Shown here: positions 21,715 through 33,659 of the stretch, piece by piece
Position numbering within the stretch: position 1 is the stretch's first letter
Layout of the letters: each line of letters starts with the position of its first letter
Assembly: GCA_947095535.1 (NCBI GenBank)
Contig: OX352772.1
Coordinates: 45,341,445-45,405,444 of the forward strand
Source: Poecilobothrus nobilitatus
Taxonomy: Eukaryota; Arthropoda; Insecta; Diptera; Dolichopodidae
DNA: 64,000 nucleotides
Direction of reading: 5' to 3'
Made by a program: the position numbers and the translations under genes
The notes under the pieces: generated by a model
What the model was told of the DNA's origin: nothing
The model's input: the letters and a program-made list of their open reading frames with translations, nothing else
Databases searched by the model: none

Positions 21715-24700
21715 CCTGAAACTGTTTAATTATATATTATATAAGAACCATAATATATATTATATATTTTATTAATCTATGATCCATCTATAGGGTTTGA
21801 ACTGAAAGCGAATGAAAGACAGATGTATTAACTACTTTATTATTAACTACTATGTATTAACTACTGCTCGAATTCTTTTTAATTTTCTATAACTATACCA
21901 ATAGCATTGCCAATTTAAAATGAGGTTTTGAGATTGAGACAATGTTTTAAACTATATATAGTGTTATGCCTAGCAGCATAGATCTTTTTATTTAGATATA
22001 TTTATGTACATTAGTTGGTAGATGGTTGCTTTATTTGTTGTTGACAAATCAGAGTTTGTATTGTTAATTATGACAATTTAAATATTCGGCTTAATAACCA
22101 ATACACTTTTCAGCTTACCTAAATCTTGTTTTTACTATTTACCGTTAGAAATTATTTTAATAAAAATTTATTTTGTAATTGAAATAAACTAATGTAAAAT
22201 ATTAAAGTTTTTTTTTATATAAAAAATTCAAAAATTATAAAAAGGTCATTATTATGATATGATAACTTATACCTACTTTTTTTTTTTTTTTATAAAACTC
22301 ATAAATCTTTCAATATGATCATTAGTTCATTTTTAAGAAAAAGTTGCATTTAAAATGCACATTTTTAATTTAAAAAAAAAAAAAAAATGTGTATATATAT
22401 ATAAAAATCAACTTTCCAATTGTTAAGTTTTTTATTAAGAAAAAAAAAAAAGTACATATTATTTTCTACAATACACACCCAAAACAAAAAACCATTAAAT
22501 CTATAGTTTCTCCAATAAAATAAAAAAAAAAAATTACATTTCATATATTTATTATAATAGTACTTATATATATAACACATTTTTTTTTTTTTCTTCTTCT
22601 TCTGAGATCTCAACTCTAAATTACAATTAGTTATCCAATGAATGGTTATTTGTTTTGCTTGGTTTTTTGTTTTTTTTTTTTTTTTTCAAAATTTTAAATA
22701 ACGGGTTGGGCCATGCATTTAATATTGTGCCTACCATTTTATAATGGTATAATTTATATTTTTTTTATAATAAAAAAAAAAAAAAAAATAAAGATATAAC
22801 ATATAACATAACATTAATGTATTTTTTTTTTTTTAAAACTTTCACATAAATCAAGTTTTTAAATCTTTTCAAAGCCAAAGCCAAACAAGTAAAAGCCAAA
22901 GTCAAAACTTAAAAAAATTTATTTTTTAATTCTTTTAATTTTTGACGTTTTTTATTTTTTTTTTATTTATATTTTTTTTTTTTTTTTACCAAAAATTAAC
23001 TCCAAATTCATTATAGTTTTTATTAAAAAATTCATCCATTTATTACAATCATTCATTTATCTATATAATAGCAGTAACTATATATTATACTTGTATATTA
23101 TATATTTCAGCCTCCCCATTTTCAAAAAAAAAATTGTGTAACATATTTTAGGCAATTTCTATATATACAAATAACCAATCCTCTATTTCTTTCGTAACAA
23201 CTACTCAAAAATATACAAAAAAAAAAAAGAAAAAAAACCTGGTGGAAAATAACATATAAACCAACCAAATTTCCTTTCTTTTTTTTTTTTTTTTTTGAAG
23301 TTAAAGTCATGCTTTCAGTTCAGCTCTATTCGTATTTAAAATGCATCCCACAAATCCAACCATTAAAATAAAAATACATTACAGAGAAAAAAAAAAAAAA
23401 TTTTTTTTTAAATTGCATTTTTCAAAGTTGCCTAAAAAAAAAACACAAACGAAAAAAAAAAAAACAAAAGCACATCAAACCCCCAAAAGCAGAAAATTTC
23501 ATCATAGGTCTAATCTTCAACCATTATACTTAAACTCAAACAACAAACAAAAAAAAAAAACACACAATATATTTACTTACATATATATATATAACATAGT
23601 ATAATCATTTCGTACTAGCATAATTTGTTCACTAATCATTTCATACTAGCGCAATAATATTTAATTTTTATAAGTATGTGCTTGTAAATCGTAACTTGTA
23701 AAGCCGAGGTTAACGGCTTCTCAATGCAATTCTTTTTTTTTTTTGATATTCCTTCACTTTGAATTTTTCTAAAAACTCACATAGAAATACATTCAAATAT
23801 ACACATACATATATACATACGAAATAAAAAAAGAAACAACATTAAAAATATTAATAAAATATTAAAAAAGATAGAAGAAGTAGTAGAAAAGAAAAGAATG
23901 TTTCACTAAAAAACAACACACAAAATACACACAGTTGAAAGAGATAGAAATAATATATATATATATATAATACATATAATATAATATAATAAAATAATAT
24001 GTAAAAATAAAACCAAAACAAAAAATAAAAAATAAAAAAAATTATAGCTGTGCACTGATGCGAATTGCGATTATTTTTTGTTATTTTACTTCTTCTTTTC
24101 TGTCTCTTCTATTCGTTTGGCTCTTTCTAGCCCTATTCAAAGAAAGCAAGCACCTCTCTGCTATTTTATTACACATTTTTTTTATTTATTTATTTAATTT
24201 TTTTTTTTTTTTTTTTATTGTTGCCAAAAATTTTTTATTTTATTTTTTTTTTTGGCAAACTAATACAAATGTATAAATTGATTCGATTTCATTGTGTAAC
24301 TTACTTACTATATGTATATGCACTTACACTATACATAGTCATCAGAAAGAAAGAGCTGTGTTTATATACTAAGGCTAATGCGCACACAAAAAAATATTAT
24401 ATAAAATGTTTTTGGGTTTTTATTTTTGTTGTTTTTTAATTTCCCCTTTTTATATTTTTTGTTTTTTTTTTTTGATAAAATTTTGCACAATAATTCGGCA
24501 ATACAAATGCATTTAATTTAAATTTTTGGAAATTTAACCCACATACACATCCATAAAAACTTAACGAAACTTTTCTTTTGTTAATATTCTGTTATGATTA
24601 TTTGATTTAGTTTCCGAAATAATATTGAAATTTTTAATTTGCATATACAATGTACATATTATGACTGATTTTAAGCATATTATCTCGTATATTCGAAACT
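21715..24700. other. AT-rich spacer with homopolymers
   Basis: No gene is supported. Notable items are a degenerate direct repeat (ATCATTTCRTACTAGC) at about 23,605-23,652, an (AT)n tract near 23,952-23,969, and many poly(A/T) runs. Open frames at 22,365-22,613, 23,122-23,310, 23,341-23,604 and 24,058-24,439 are homopolymer-derived. Confidence 0.55.
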
Positions 24701-24714
24701 TTAAAAAAAACTTT

Positions 24715-25055
24715 CAACCTTACAATTTAGCCCTTAATATTGTGGGAAATTGTGTGTGTTTTAAAATAAGGATTTTTTTTTTGTTTATATTGAATTGTTC
24801 TGCTTCTACTCCATGTTTAAGTGCTTTAAAGGGAAGGGAATTTAAAATATGTATCTTAAAATCTCTTAATTTAACTCATAATATTGTGGGAATTGCAATG
24901 TTTTAAAATGTGGTTTAAATTTCTTCGATTGAATTGTTGTGCTCAAACAAAATACTTAACTGTTATAAAAGGAGGAATGTTGAAAATTTGCAATTTTCAC
25001 CAATGCATCCTTTTAACCAATCCCATTCACCCATTCACCAATGCATCCTTTTAAA
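24715..25055 (+). repeat. Small direct repeats
   Basis: A segment with CTTAATATTGTGGGAAATTG, then GTTTTAAAAT and ATTGAATTGTTCTGCT, at about 24,733-24,805, recurs diverged at about 24,873-24,945, a period of about 140 bases. Shortly after, CACCAATGCATCCTTTTA occurs twice (near 24,999 and 25,035). Non-coding, with no known family. Confidence 0.5.
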
Positions 25056-25282
25056 TGTGACGCATATAAATTACACCTATATTTTTCTTAATTAAATTTT
25101 GATATCCTTAAAACATAAGAAAGTGTTACAGAATTCTCTAGACGCTTATAATTCCCTAAAACTGGTTTATATCCATTAAGAAACGTAGATATTTAAAAAA
25201 CATTTGTTTTGTTCTTGGCTAGAATTTTTTCGAACTTAAAGGGATACGAGGATACTTTACTAAGTTACTATATATAAAATTA

Positions 25283-25445
25283 TAAGTAGGAGCATATAAA
25301 ATAAGCTGTAAACATCGAGAAAGTGTGGGTTCGAATCCCACACATGTCGTAATAATAATTCCCCCTCACGACACTTACAGCTTCTCCCAGAAAGAGGAAG
25401 GTTATGTGTAATTTCCTTGTCACATTTAGGTGACAGGCAAATAAA
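25283..25445 (+). mobile_element. tRNA-derived SINE, copy 3 (5' damaged)
   Basis: Plus-strand copy. The start of the tRNA head and its A box are eroded (GTAGGAGCATATAAAATAAG remains). The B box is perfect and sits in a 6-bp T-stem-like pairing (TGTGGG / CCCACA around TTCGAAT). The body follows: TCGTAATAATAATTCCCCCT, TACAGCTTCTCCCAGAAAG and TGTGTAATTTCCTTGTCACA. A minus-strand open frame overlapping it (25,260-25,583) is an antisense shadow. Confidence 0.75.
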
Positions 25446-25449
25446 TTTA

Positions 25450-27490
25450 AAAAAATTATAAAGAAATTGATACGGAAACTCAACAAGGTTCTCATAAATT
25501 AAAAAAAAAAAGCTAATAAGTAGCGATTTTAACACAAAGAAACGCAAAACAAGAATCATAGGTACCATATATATTTTAATCATTAAATATAAGTGAATAA
25601 TTTGTAAATATTGTTGTAAATTTAATCTAAAATAATTTTTGGTAACCTTTTTAAAATTTATAAATGTACATACATAATATGTATATATGTATATAATTTA
25701 CTAACTACTATTTTTTTAATATTTAAAACTTTGTTAAAAAACCTGTTATATTAATGTTTGTTTTAGTTTGCTCATTTTGTATTTTCATTTTTTTTTTCCC
25801 TCTCTTCTAAAATGCGAATTTCAATCATTTGTAGTCACGTACTTATTATGAAAATAAAAAAAAAATCTTTTAAATCGATTTCTTCAAGTTTATTGCTAAT
25901 TGCCGCCAAACGTAAATCAAAACCTAAATTGAGACTTCTTTGGTAATTAAAAATATCGATTAGAGAAATCATGTATTTATAGTTTATTTTGCGTTTCAAG
26001 TTGTTTCTAAAATAGATGGATCAATAGTAGCTAACCCTATTATTTAAGTCGTAATCAGTTTGAAATCAGTAGTATTTTAGTTTTGGTCGAAAAGATTGAA
26101 TTTGTCTAAAAATGTTAGGAAAAAACATTCTAACTGTAAGTAAATAACATAGGCTAGCATAGGCTTATTAATTGAAAAGTTTATTGAAAAGTTAAAATAA
26201 ATTTTAAAAATAGGACGGTTAGGACTCTGAATTGTTAGTTACTCAGTTACTTAGTAACTAAGAAAATATTTTTTAGGAAGCATAAATTATAAAAGCTAAG
26301 TATGGTATCTATATATACCTACTATTATATTGTAACATGAAATATTATAATTATTAAATTTACCGACGGCTTTTCATCAAAAAAAGAAAAAAAATCGTAA
26401 TGTTATTATCATTTCACATATTACACGAAATGTTTTTTGATAAATTGCTTGTTTTTCAGGGTCCTTTTTTTTTTTTAATGGAAAACGCTACTACAGAAAA
26501 TTTTGCCTATGAAGTATGCAGTTAAATTAAAAATAATAAAAATTCGTCCTGTTGTAAAATAACTTTTGCAAAGTTAATTTTAATCAAGAAATTCATGCAT
26601 ATTATGTATATATAAATTAAAATATGTAAAATATATATGCATGCATTTATATACATGCATGTCAATGTAAGGATAAGATTATCTGGCTTAGTTTTGTAAT
26701 ACAAGATTTCATAAATGTATGAAATTTAAAACTTATACTTATTATTATATAATATATATAAATACATCTGTATTATCGGGCCGATTCAATTTTATGCATG
26801 CGGGCCAATTCAAAAACTAGACAACAAATGTAACAAAAACTTACTTAAATTCTACTAACGTTACTTAAATACTGCATTTACTTTTATTCTATTGATTTAT
26901 TTATTATTTATATAATATTTAATCTAATTTTCTTTTTATATTACACTTACTTATATTATATTTACTTATATTTTCTGTTTTAAATGTGTTTCCATATTCT
27001 GTGATGTTGAAACAGGTTAATGATTTTATTTATGTAATTTCAGTTGCTATTTGTCAGTGCTATGGAGGGGTGGATTTTTTAGCCCAGTAAATTGCTTAAA
27101 ACTTTCCAGTATATTTTTATTGTAAATTGCTCTTTATTGTATTGTATTGTATATGTAAGATTGTTTATTTTATTGTATTTTTTTGATGATTCTTAGCGCT
27201 AGCGCTGGTCTGTTCTTTGCTCCACTGTTCAAAAGTTTGCTTCCGTTAAGAGTGATTCAATCTTTATGGTCTTTGTTAAGAGTGTATATATGCGAGCCAG
27301 TTTTTTCTAAAAACACAAAACAAAAATTAATTTAATTGAGTAGTACCTATTATAAGTAACTATAGTTTATATTTTTTCTATTTATCTTCAAGATTTACTC
27401 GTACTCATATAAAAATTACTCGTACTCATATAAAAAAATAACGCATATAAAAATAACGCTGCTAACGCATATTATATAACGTATATTGAC
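25450..27490. other. AT-rich spacer, no feature seen
   Basis: Only AT-rich sequence is seen, with a minor hairpin at 26,235-26,261 (TTAGTTACT / AGTAACTAA). No element or gene is recognised. Confidence 0.5.
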
Positions 27491-27494
27491 TACG

Positions 27495-27640
27495 GAGTAG
27501 GTATAGGAAAGAATAGAATTTGTTTGCTCACAGTGCAACCCCCAATTCAATATTTCCACAATTGGATGTGGAAACATTGAATTGGGGGTGGGACTGTGAG
27601 GAAATAATAAATCCACCTATTATTACATTACTATTTTGCT
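27495..27640 (+). repeat. CTTCCTGCATGA repeat family, partial copy 1, with hairpin
   Basis: The segment GGAGTAGGTATAGGAA, then GAAACATTGAATTGGGGGTG, then GACTGTGAG and a TATTATTAC-type run ending ACTATTTTGC matches the central part of the copies at 37,355-37,800 and 59,250-59,640. Unlike those copies it carries an inverted duplication. The arm at 27,527-27,560 pairs with 27,567-27,600 (34 bases, few mismatches, 6-base loop), forming a strong hairpin. Open frames across it on both strands are created by this palindrome. Confidence 0.6.
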
Positions 27641-28005
27641 ATAAAAATTATTTTAGAAAAGGACAAATAACTAAAATGTTTTCTTCTAAATTTTTAAGCT
27701 TTTTTTTAATTATTTTAAAAAAAGTTTTTTTTGAATTCACTAACATTTATTTTACTTATAAAGATATAATAAATAACTTTGAATTTTTTCCGATCTTATC
27801 TGAAATTTATTAATTTATCATCTAATCTTTTGATCCTTAATTTTATTTTTAGGGAAATTTAATTAATAAATTAAATATCCTTTACTTTATTTTTCACCTT
27901 AGATCTTTTTAATTGATAATAAACTTTTACCTTTACTTATACTCTTTAATTGTACTATTAAATGGTATTATTAAATGGTATAATTAAGTTGTACTTTCAA
28001 AAGAT

Positions 28006-28539
28006 ATAGTGCACAGAATTCCAAAGCAAAGAAGATTCTTCACTAGATTATGGGCCACCTGGAAATCGCGACACATAGCTCGCGGCACTAAAATAAGAAT
28101 ATTCAACGAATGCTTGAAATCTGTTCTATTATAGCGCAGCGTAACCTGGATGGTAACACGAAAAAATATACAAAAGCTACAGATCTTCACCAACAAATGC
28201 CTAAGAATAATATGCCGAATATTCTGGCCAAAAAGAATTCTGAATCAGGAATTATGGGTACTATCCAGCCAAGAGCCGATTGAAGAGCAAATATGTAGAA
28301 GAAAATGGAGACGGATCGGCCATATTCTCAGACGCCCAACAACATCAGTGGTGCGTCAGGCATTGGACTGGAACCCTCAAGGCAAAAGAAACGTGGCAAG
28401 ACCTAAAGCTTCTTAGAAAAGAAGCGTTCAGACTAAAGTAATAAAGAGTAGGAAGTCTTGGGCAGAAATTAAAAAACTAGATCAAGATAGGGAAAATTGG
28501 AGAGAATTTGTGGAAGCCCTATGTTCCCAAAGGGAATAA
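28006..28539 (+). pseudogene. RTE-like LINE ORF2, 5'-truncated C-terminal end
   Basis: One frame from 28,006 reads RIPKQRRFFTRLWATWKS, then IFNECLKSVLL, an in-frame TAG at 28,132-28,134, then SVTWMVTRKNIQKLQIFTNK, CLRIICRIFWPKR and RRKWRRIGHILRRP. It continues with QALDWNPQGKRN, a block highly characteristic of the region after the RT domain in RTE-type LINEs. A frameshift follows (TWQDLKLLRKEAFRLK), two stops, then SRKSWAEIKKLDQDRENW and FVEALCSQRE, ending with TAA at 28,537-28,539. Poly(A) follows at about 28,550-28,560. A candidate target duplication with a 2-base indel (AATTAAGTTGTACTTT at about 27,983 and AATTAAGTACTTT at 28,559) frames the insertion. Confidence 0.85.
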
Positions 28540-28564
28540 AAACAGGAGGAAAAAAAAAAATTAA

Positions 28565-31235
28565 GTACTTTAATTTTAATATTTCAATGTATATATTTTG
28601 AAGAAAAAAAAAATATTTTTCATCATCTATTTATTAATTTTTTGTTTTTCTTTTCTTTCATTTTCGTGTGCATTTAAAGTGTTAGTGATCTTCACTACAT
28701 TTTTGCATCACGTAATTTATATTTATATTCATATTTACTATGTATAAAATATATAGAACTTTGTATATACAATAGAATTTGAAAAAAAAAAAAAAAAAAA
28801 ACAAATCTTTTAAAAAATGAACAGATTTTTTTTTTTTTAAAAAGTTCAAAGACCGTACCAAAATAAAAATTTGGCAAAATAAAACGAAAAAAAAAAAACA
28901 AAAAAAAATTTTTTTACTAAAAACAAGACAACAAAAAAATTTTAAAAAGCATTTTGTTCATTATGATGATAATCATAATCATCACGATCATCATTATCAT
29001 TTTGTTTTATAGGAAAAAAAAATATTTTATTTTTTTTAGTAATAGCCAATACATAGAAATTGTATAGTTATTTTTCACATTCTCTTGTTCTTTCTAAAAC
29101 CATTAAATAATTTTTTTTTTTTTGTTTTTTTTTTTGAATTTCTTTTTTGATTCCTTTGATTCCTCCTTATGGTATCAAATTTTTTTTTTGTTGTTTTTTT
29201 TATTGTAGAATATTTTGGTAAAAATTTTGTTTTTCTTTTAAATTATTATTGTTGTTGTTACTGTTCTTCTTCTTGTTCTTGATTCTTGATCATCGTTGGC
29301 TGAATCTCTTGCTATTCTTCTCATATTTTGTTTTATTTTCAAAAGGTATACGTATAAAAGTGTAGAAAAGAAGGATAGATAGGGACGGAGGGGATTGTTG
29401 GAGGTATACAGAAGTAAAGAGAATGTGTATAATATGTAGAAGGCAAAATAATATCCAAAATAAGAAAATAAGGTTAATGCACTTTTTTTTCTATATAGAT
29501 CCTCGCGTAGTTTCTTCTATAGCTCAAGATCAAGTCAGGCGAAGCCATTACCAAAAAAAAAAAGAAAATGAACAAAAAAAAAACAAAATAAACCAAAAAA
29601 ATTATTATTTTTCTTAACATGTTATCCCGAACTACTAATACATAGTATATAATATATAGGTACCATATGTGAACATGTTCATCTCCTGTTTCAGTTCAAA
29701 ATTACTTTAATTTTTTCGTTCTTACAGTTTCTGGTAGTTCTGATTTGTTTTCTTTTTTTTTTATGATTTTTTTATTTGCTGTTTGTTAGTGTGTAAATAT
29801 TATATTCTTTTACCTTGTTTGTTCATTAGAATCCGTAGGAAGATTTGTTATATATATATATTTTTTTTGTGGGTATAGATTTTGTATATGTATATGTTTA
29901 GAAATATTTTTTGAATCTTTTCGTTTTTTTTTTTTTTTTTCGGACAAAATGTTCTTGTTATTATTTTGGCAAAAAAAAATCTGTTGTTGAAACCAAAAAA
30001 AAAATAGGATAAAAGCTGGTGCGGAGTATAGTAAAACACCAAACTAAAATATATAACTAACAAAAAAAGAAAAACAGAGCTAGAGAGATCAATGCACTTT
30101 AATGGTTGTATTTATGGAATTTTTTTGGATGGTTGAGTTTTTTTTTTTTATTACTTCTTTATTTTGGGAAAGAATTTTTGAGGTTCTTTTAGAATTTTTG
30201 GTTTTATTTTTCATGGTTTATTTTTTTTTTTTGTTGGTAGGTATGAAGTTTAGAATTTCTTTTAATTATATTTCTAGCCATCACATTAAAGATAATTTAC
30301 TGAAGTGATTTTTGTTTTGAGTTTTTTTTTTTTTGTTTATTTGGTTAAAAAAAAAAAAAGAAAGAAATTATTGGTTAAGGGTTTTTTTTTTCATTTTTAT
30401 TTTGCAGCGGAAATAAGTGTTTTTAATTTTTAAATGTACAATGAATCAAATACCTACTTATATATACAGAATGAAATATATATATATATATATATATATT
30501 ATACAAAGAAATAAAAATGAAAATAATTAAATTTTAAACTTTACATTGAATGGTCTTAGAATTCTTTATTTGGTAGTACAGAAATAATAAAAAAAATAAA
30601 TTATACAAGCGGAAATGTTAGGAAATAAACGAAAAAAAAAAAAAAAGAATAAAAAAAAATATGAATATTAAAATTTAAACATTTTGCGTCGTAATTTTAA
30701 GACCGTATATACCTATATAAGAAATTTTTTGTTGAAACCGCTCTTTAAATTTTAATACTTAACTTCCTATTCCTTCAGTTGCTTGCACAAATTCAAAAAG
30801 AAAAAAAAAAAACCATATTATTAAAATTAATAATTTTGCAAACATTACCTATTAATTTAAAATTACAATTGATTTTTGTAATTTTCTAACCTTTGCTTTT
30901 AGATTTTATTATTTATTAATTTTTTAATTCTATATAAAGTATGTATACATATAAGTTATGATATTGGATCTCGAAATCATTATCGGATTCAATGTATATT
31001 TTGATCTTCTTCTCATCCTATACGGAAATATTTTCATACATTCATGTCTATTTGATCAAATTATTTATAGTGTCGCGGTTGTTACCTATTAAATTTAATA
31101 AATCACCAAATACAAAATGTAGATACTAAATAATTTCCAAAAATTTTTTTTAATTGCGTTACCTAGGTGACACGAGATAAAGGTGTTAGAGTAAAATTTT
31201 TAAAGTAAACGTAGAGAAGGATTAATTGGGACATA
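28565..31235. other. AT-rich spacer with a small GC-richer island
   Basis: Mostly poly(A/T) and AT-rich sequence, with an (AT)n tract at about 30,477-30,499. A less AT-rich patch at about 29,499-29,555 follows an acceptor-like CTATATAG preceded by a T-run. One frame reads SSRSFFYSSRSSQAKPLPKK and a second reads PRVVSSIAQDQVRRSHYQKK. Neither is recognised, so no gene is called. Confidence 0.45.
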
Positions 31236-31241
31236 AATGTA

Positions 31242-32500
31242 GAAGGCAGAATGTAAACTAAACGTTTTTAAAGGCGCCACATTTTACAAAAGACAATACA
31301 AAGTATGTTTAACATACTGTGAGAAGCATCAAAATTTGAAAATTTTCTTAGAATTTCATATAAGAAGAAAACACCTGTTAAAAATAAAGAGACACTTTCA
31401 TTAATTTCAAGGGAACTCTTTATAATTAAACCATTAACAAATATAAAATTATAAAATTGAAGCTTTAATTTTAACCTTTTATTTTGAAAAAATTTGTACA
31501 GGTGCCTAAGTTTAAAGGTGTTTAAATATAGCAAAAATTTCAATTTTTGAGCCCTAACAGTCTTTATACACAGGGAGTAATACAAAACAGATTTCTGAAC
31601 TAACTTACACTAATTCTAAAATATCTTTCTTCTCTTAAAATTTTAATGCTTTAATTAAAAGTGTACCGGAGTTATGAAAGAAGAAAAGTTTTGTAAAATT
31701 TTAATTTTAAATAATAAATAGCAAAACATTGTATATCTAATTTTGATATTGTTTTATAATGGTAAGAAAAATTCCAGTTTCTAACATTTTAAGATTGTAA
31801 AACCCCGCAGAACCTAAGATATATACATTTGAAAATAGGACTTTTTTGCAATTTTGAGGGGAGGTAACTCCGTAGACCTATACGATAGAAACTTAACACA
31901 CGTACAAATATATTACTGCAACTTTAAATTTTATGTCTTACTGAAAAAAAATTTTTACAGGTGGGTAAGTTAGAGATGTCTACAAATAATTAATTTTTAA
32001 TTTTTGAGCGCCGATATAGTTCTTAAATAGGGGGTTGTAAAAAAAATTCAGAGGAAACTTATACTAATTCTGAAACTTATTTCGCTAATCTTACAATTCC
32101 AAGTCCCTATTTAAAAGCGAGTTGGAGTTATAAAGGAAGAAAACTCATGTAAAATTTGGTTTTCACATAACTGTAAATTTAAATACTAAATTTAAAAATA
32201 ATGTATAATTTTGATATTTATTTATAAAGGTAAAAGAAAGTTCTGTGGAATGGGGTTTTTAAATTGAAAAAATGTTAAGCAGAACTATTATACACATTTA
32301 AAAATAGGGCTTCTTTAAAGTTTGAGGGGCTCTAGCTCCGTAATAAATTTGGCTATATGAAAAAATTGTTCTACAACCTTAATTTTTTTATGAGACTTAC
32401 CATATGGTTAAAATAACAATGCCACTATTACACTACACTATTTTTAACGGTGTAGAAGATTTGTTAACAGACGGAAAGACATCTTTTTGGAAATGTGCTA
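31242..32500 (-). mobile_element. AGCACATTT dispersed repeat, copy C (two tandem units)
   Basis: Shares its left end with copy D (GCAGAATGTAAACT, CGTTTTTAAAGGCGCCACAT) and ends TTTTTGGAAATGTGCT. On the minus strand the latter equals the AGCACATTT start of copy A. The interior has two tandem units about 460 bases apart, marked by ACAGGTGCCTAAG (31,498) and ACAGGTGGGTAAG (31,957). Recurring blocks include ACTTATACTAATTCT and GGTTTTCACATAACTGTAAA. The minus-strand open frame 31,268-31,585 lies inside and is spurious. Non-coding, probably a non-autonomous element. Confidence 0.65.
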
Positions 32501-32504
32501 TCAC

Positions 32505-33570
32505 ATTTGGTCTTTAATTTTTAATTTTTTTTTTATTCAATATACATATTTATTTTAATTATTAATTTTAATTAATTTATTTTATAATTATTGATTTATT
32601 ATTTATTTTTACCAGAAAATTATCTATTAATTAAAAATATCCTACATAATTAATTATTAATAACCAGATTATAAGTTTTTCTATTCTTTCACTGCTTTGA
32701 CTATGGAATACACTAAGCTGGTTATTATTCATATTAGGTTAAGCTTCAATTTCTTTAAACATAACTTATTAATATAACTGAAATAAAATTTGAGAAACTT
32801 TTCCATATTTAAACCCAATTCAACGAAAAAGGTTTATTGGGTGACTTCCTAGAGTGCTCCTAAGCTGTTATTAAAGTATATAAAACGTTTTATAGTTGAA
32901 GGTACATATTTTATTTGAAGGTCGTCTCTGGTGTCATGATTACACTATAGAAAGCCCTCTAAAAGATGGAAAATGTTTAAAACTTCACTTACTGCTTTAC
33001 TGAAGATGAACTGACAGCAATAAAACCCCAAAAAGATATTTAGTTTCCTAGAGGAACTAGTACTGATAGAAGTATTATAAGTTGGGACAAAATTTTCATT
33101 GCACAAAGAAATACGGCGAGCACAATAGATCTACATCAATGATGGGTCACAGTGTTACTTATACCCCCTTTAATATAATGTAATATAACTTAATCTTAGT
33201 TAACGCATTTGATATTGATTTTAATTAGATTTTTGTTGGAGTCTTAGAACTTCAACTATTCCTTCATGCAATAAAATATTTTTCACAGAAAACAAGAAAA
33301 ATATAATTTATATAATTTCAATTAATCATAGGTTTTCAAAATTTTTATTCTTAATTTTATTGAGTCTGTCATTCTTCACAATTATAAACGCTAAAACTAT
33401 CTTTTTAAAGTATATATGACTTGATTTACTTCCTAGAACAAGCAATAATTTAAAAAATCCTTAATTTTCTTTAAGATAAAAAAAATGGAAATTTGAAATT
33501 TTACTTTACTTTTAAAGTATATGTGCTTTTTTCTGTTATATGTTCCATAATTCGTTCCGTTCATAGCTTA
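32505..33570. other. AT-rich spacer, no feature recognised
   Basis: A slightly less AT-rich part at about 32,690-33,150 could be an old transposon relic, but no motif or frame is convincing. Confidence 0.4.
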
Positions 33571-33576
33571 ATAATA

Positions 33577-33652
33577 TTCGAATGACGGTACATGCAGATT
33601 CTGTCAAGAAGATGAAGTAGATCCAGGTCATATACTGAAAAACCACAACATG
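33577..33652 (+). mobile_element. RNase H-bearing LINE relic, small fragment
   Basis: The plus strand reads CRFCQEDEVDPGHILKN, which matches the C-terminal Cys motif of the LINE relic at 20,060-21,070 at both protein and nucleotide level (shared CATGCAGATTCTGTCAAGAA). Only about 75 bases can be aligned, with the rest eroded or absent. No internal stop falls within the aligned piece. Confidence 0.65.
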
Positions 33653-33659
33653 TAGGTAG

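Noticed and set aside
25260..25583. Minus-strand open frame of 107 codons as a protein gene
   Set aside because: It is antisense to the SINE at 25,283-25,445; the less biased codons come from the SINE head and body.
31200..31245. Reverse transcriptase remnant just upstream of repeat copy C
   Set aside because: A reading such as RINWDINVEGRM vaguely resembles the RT segment seen upstream of copy D, but the match is too short and needs too many changes.
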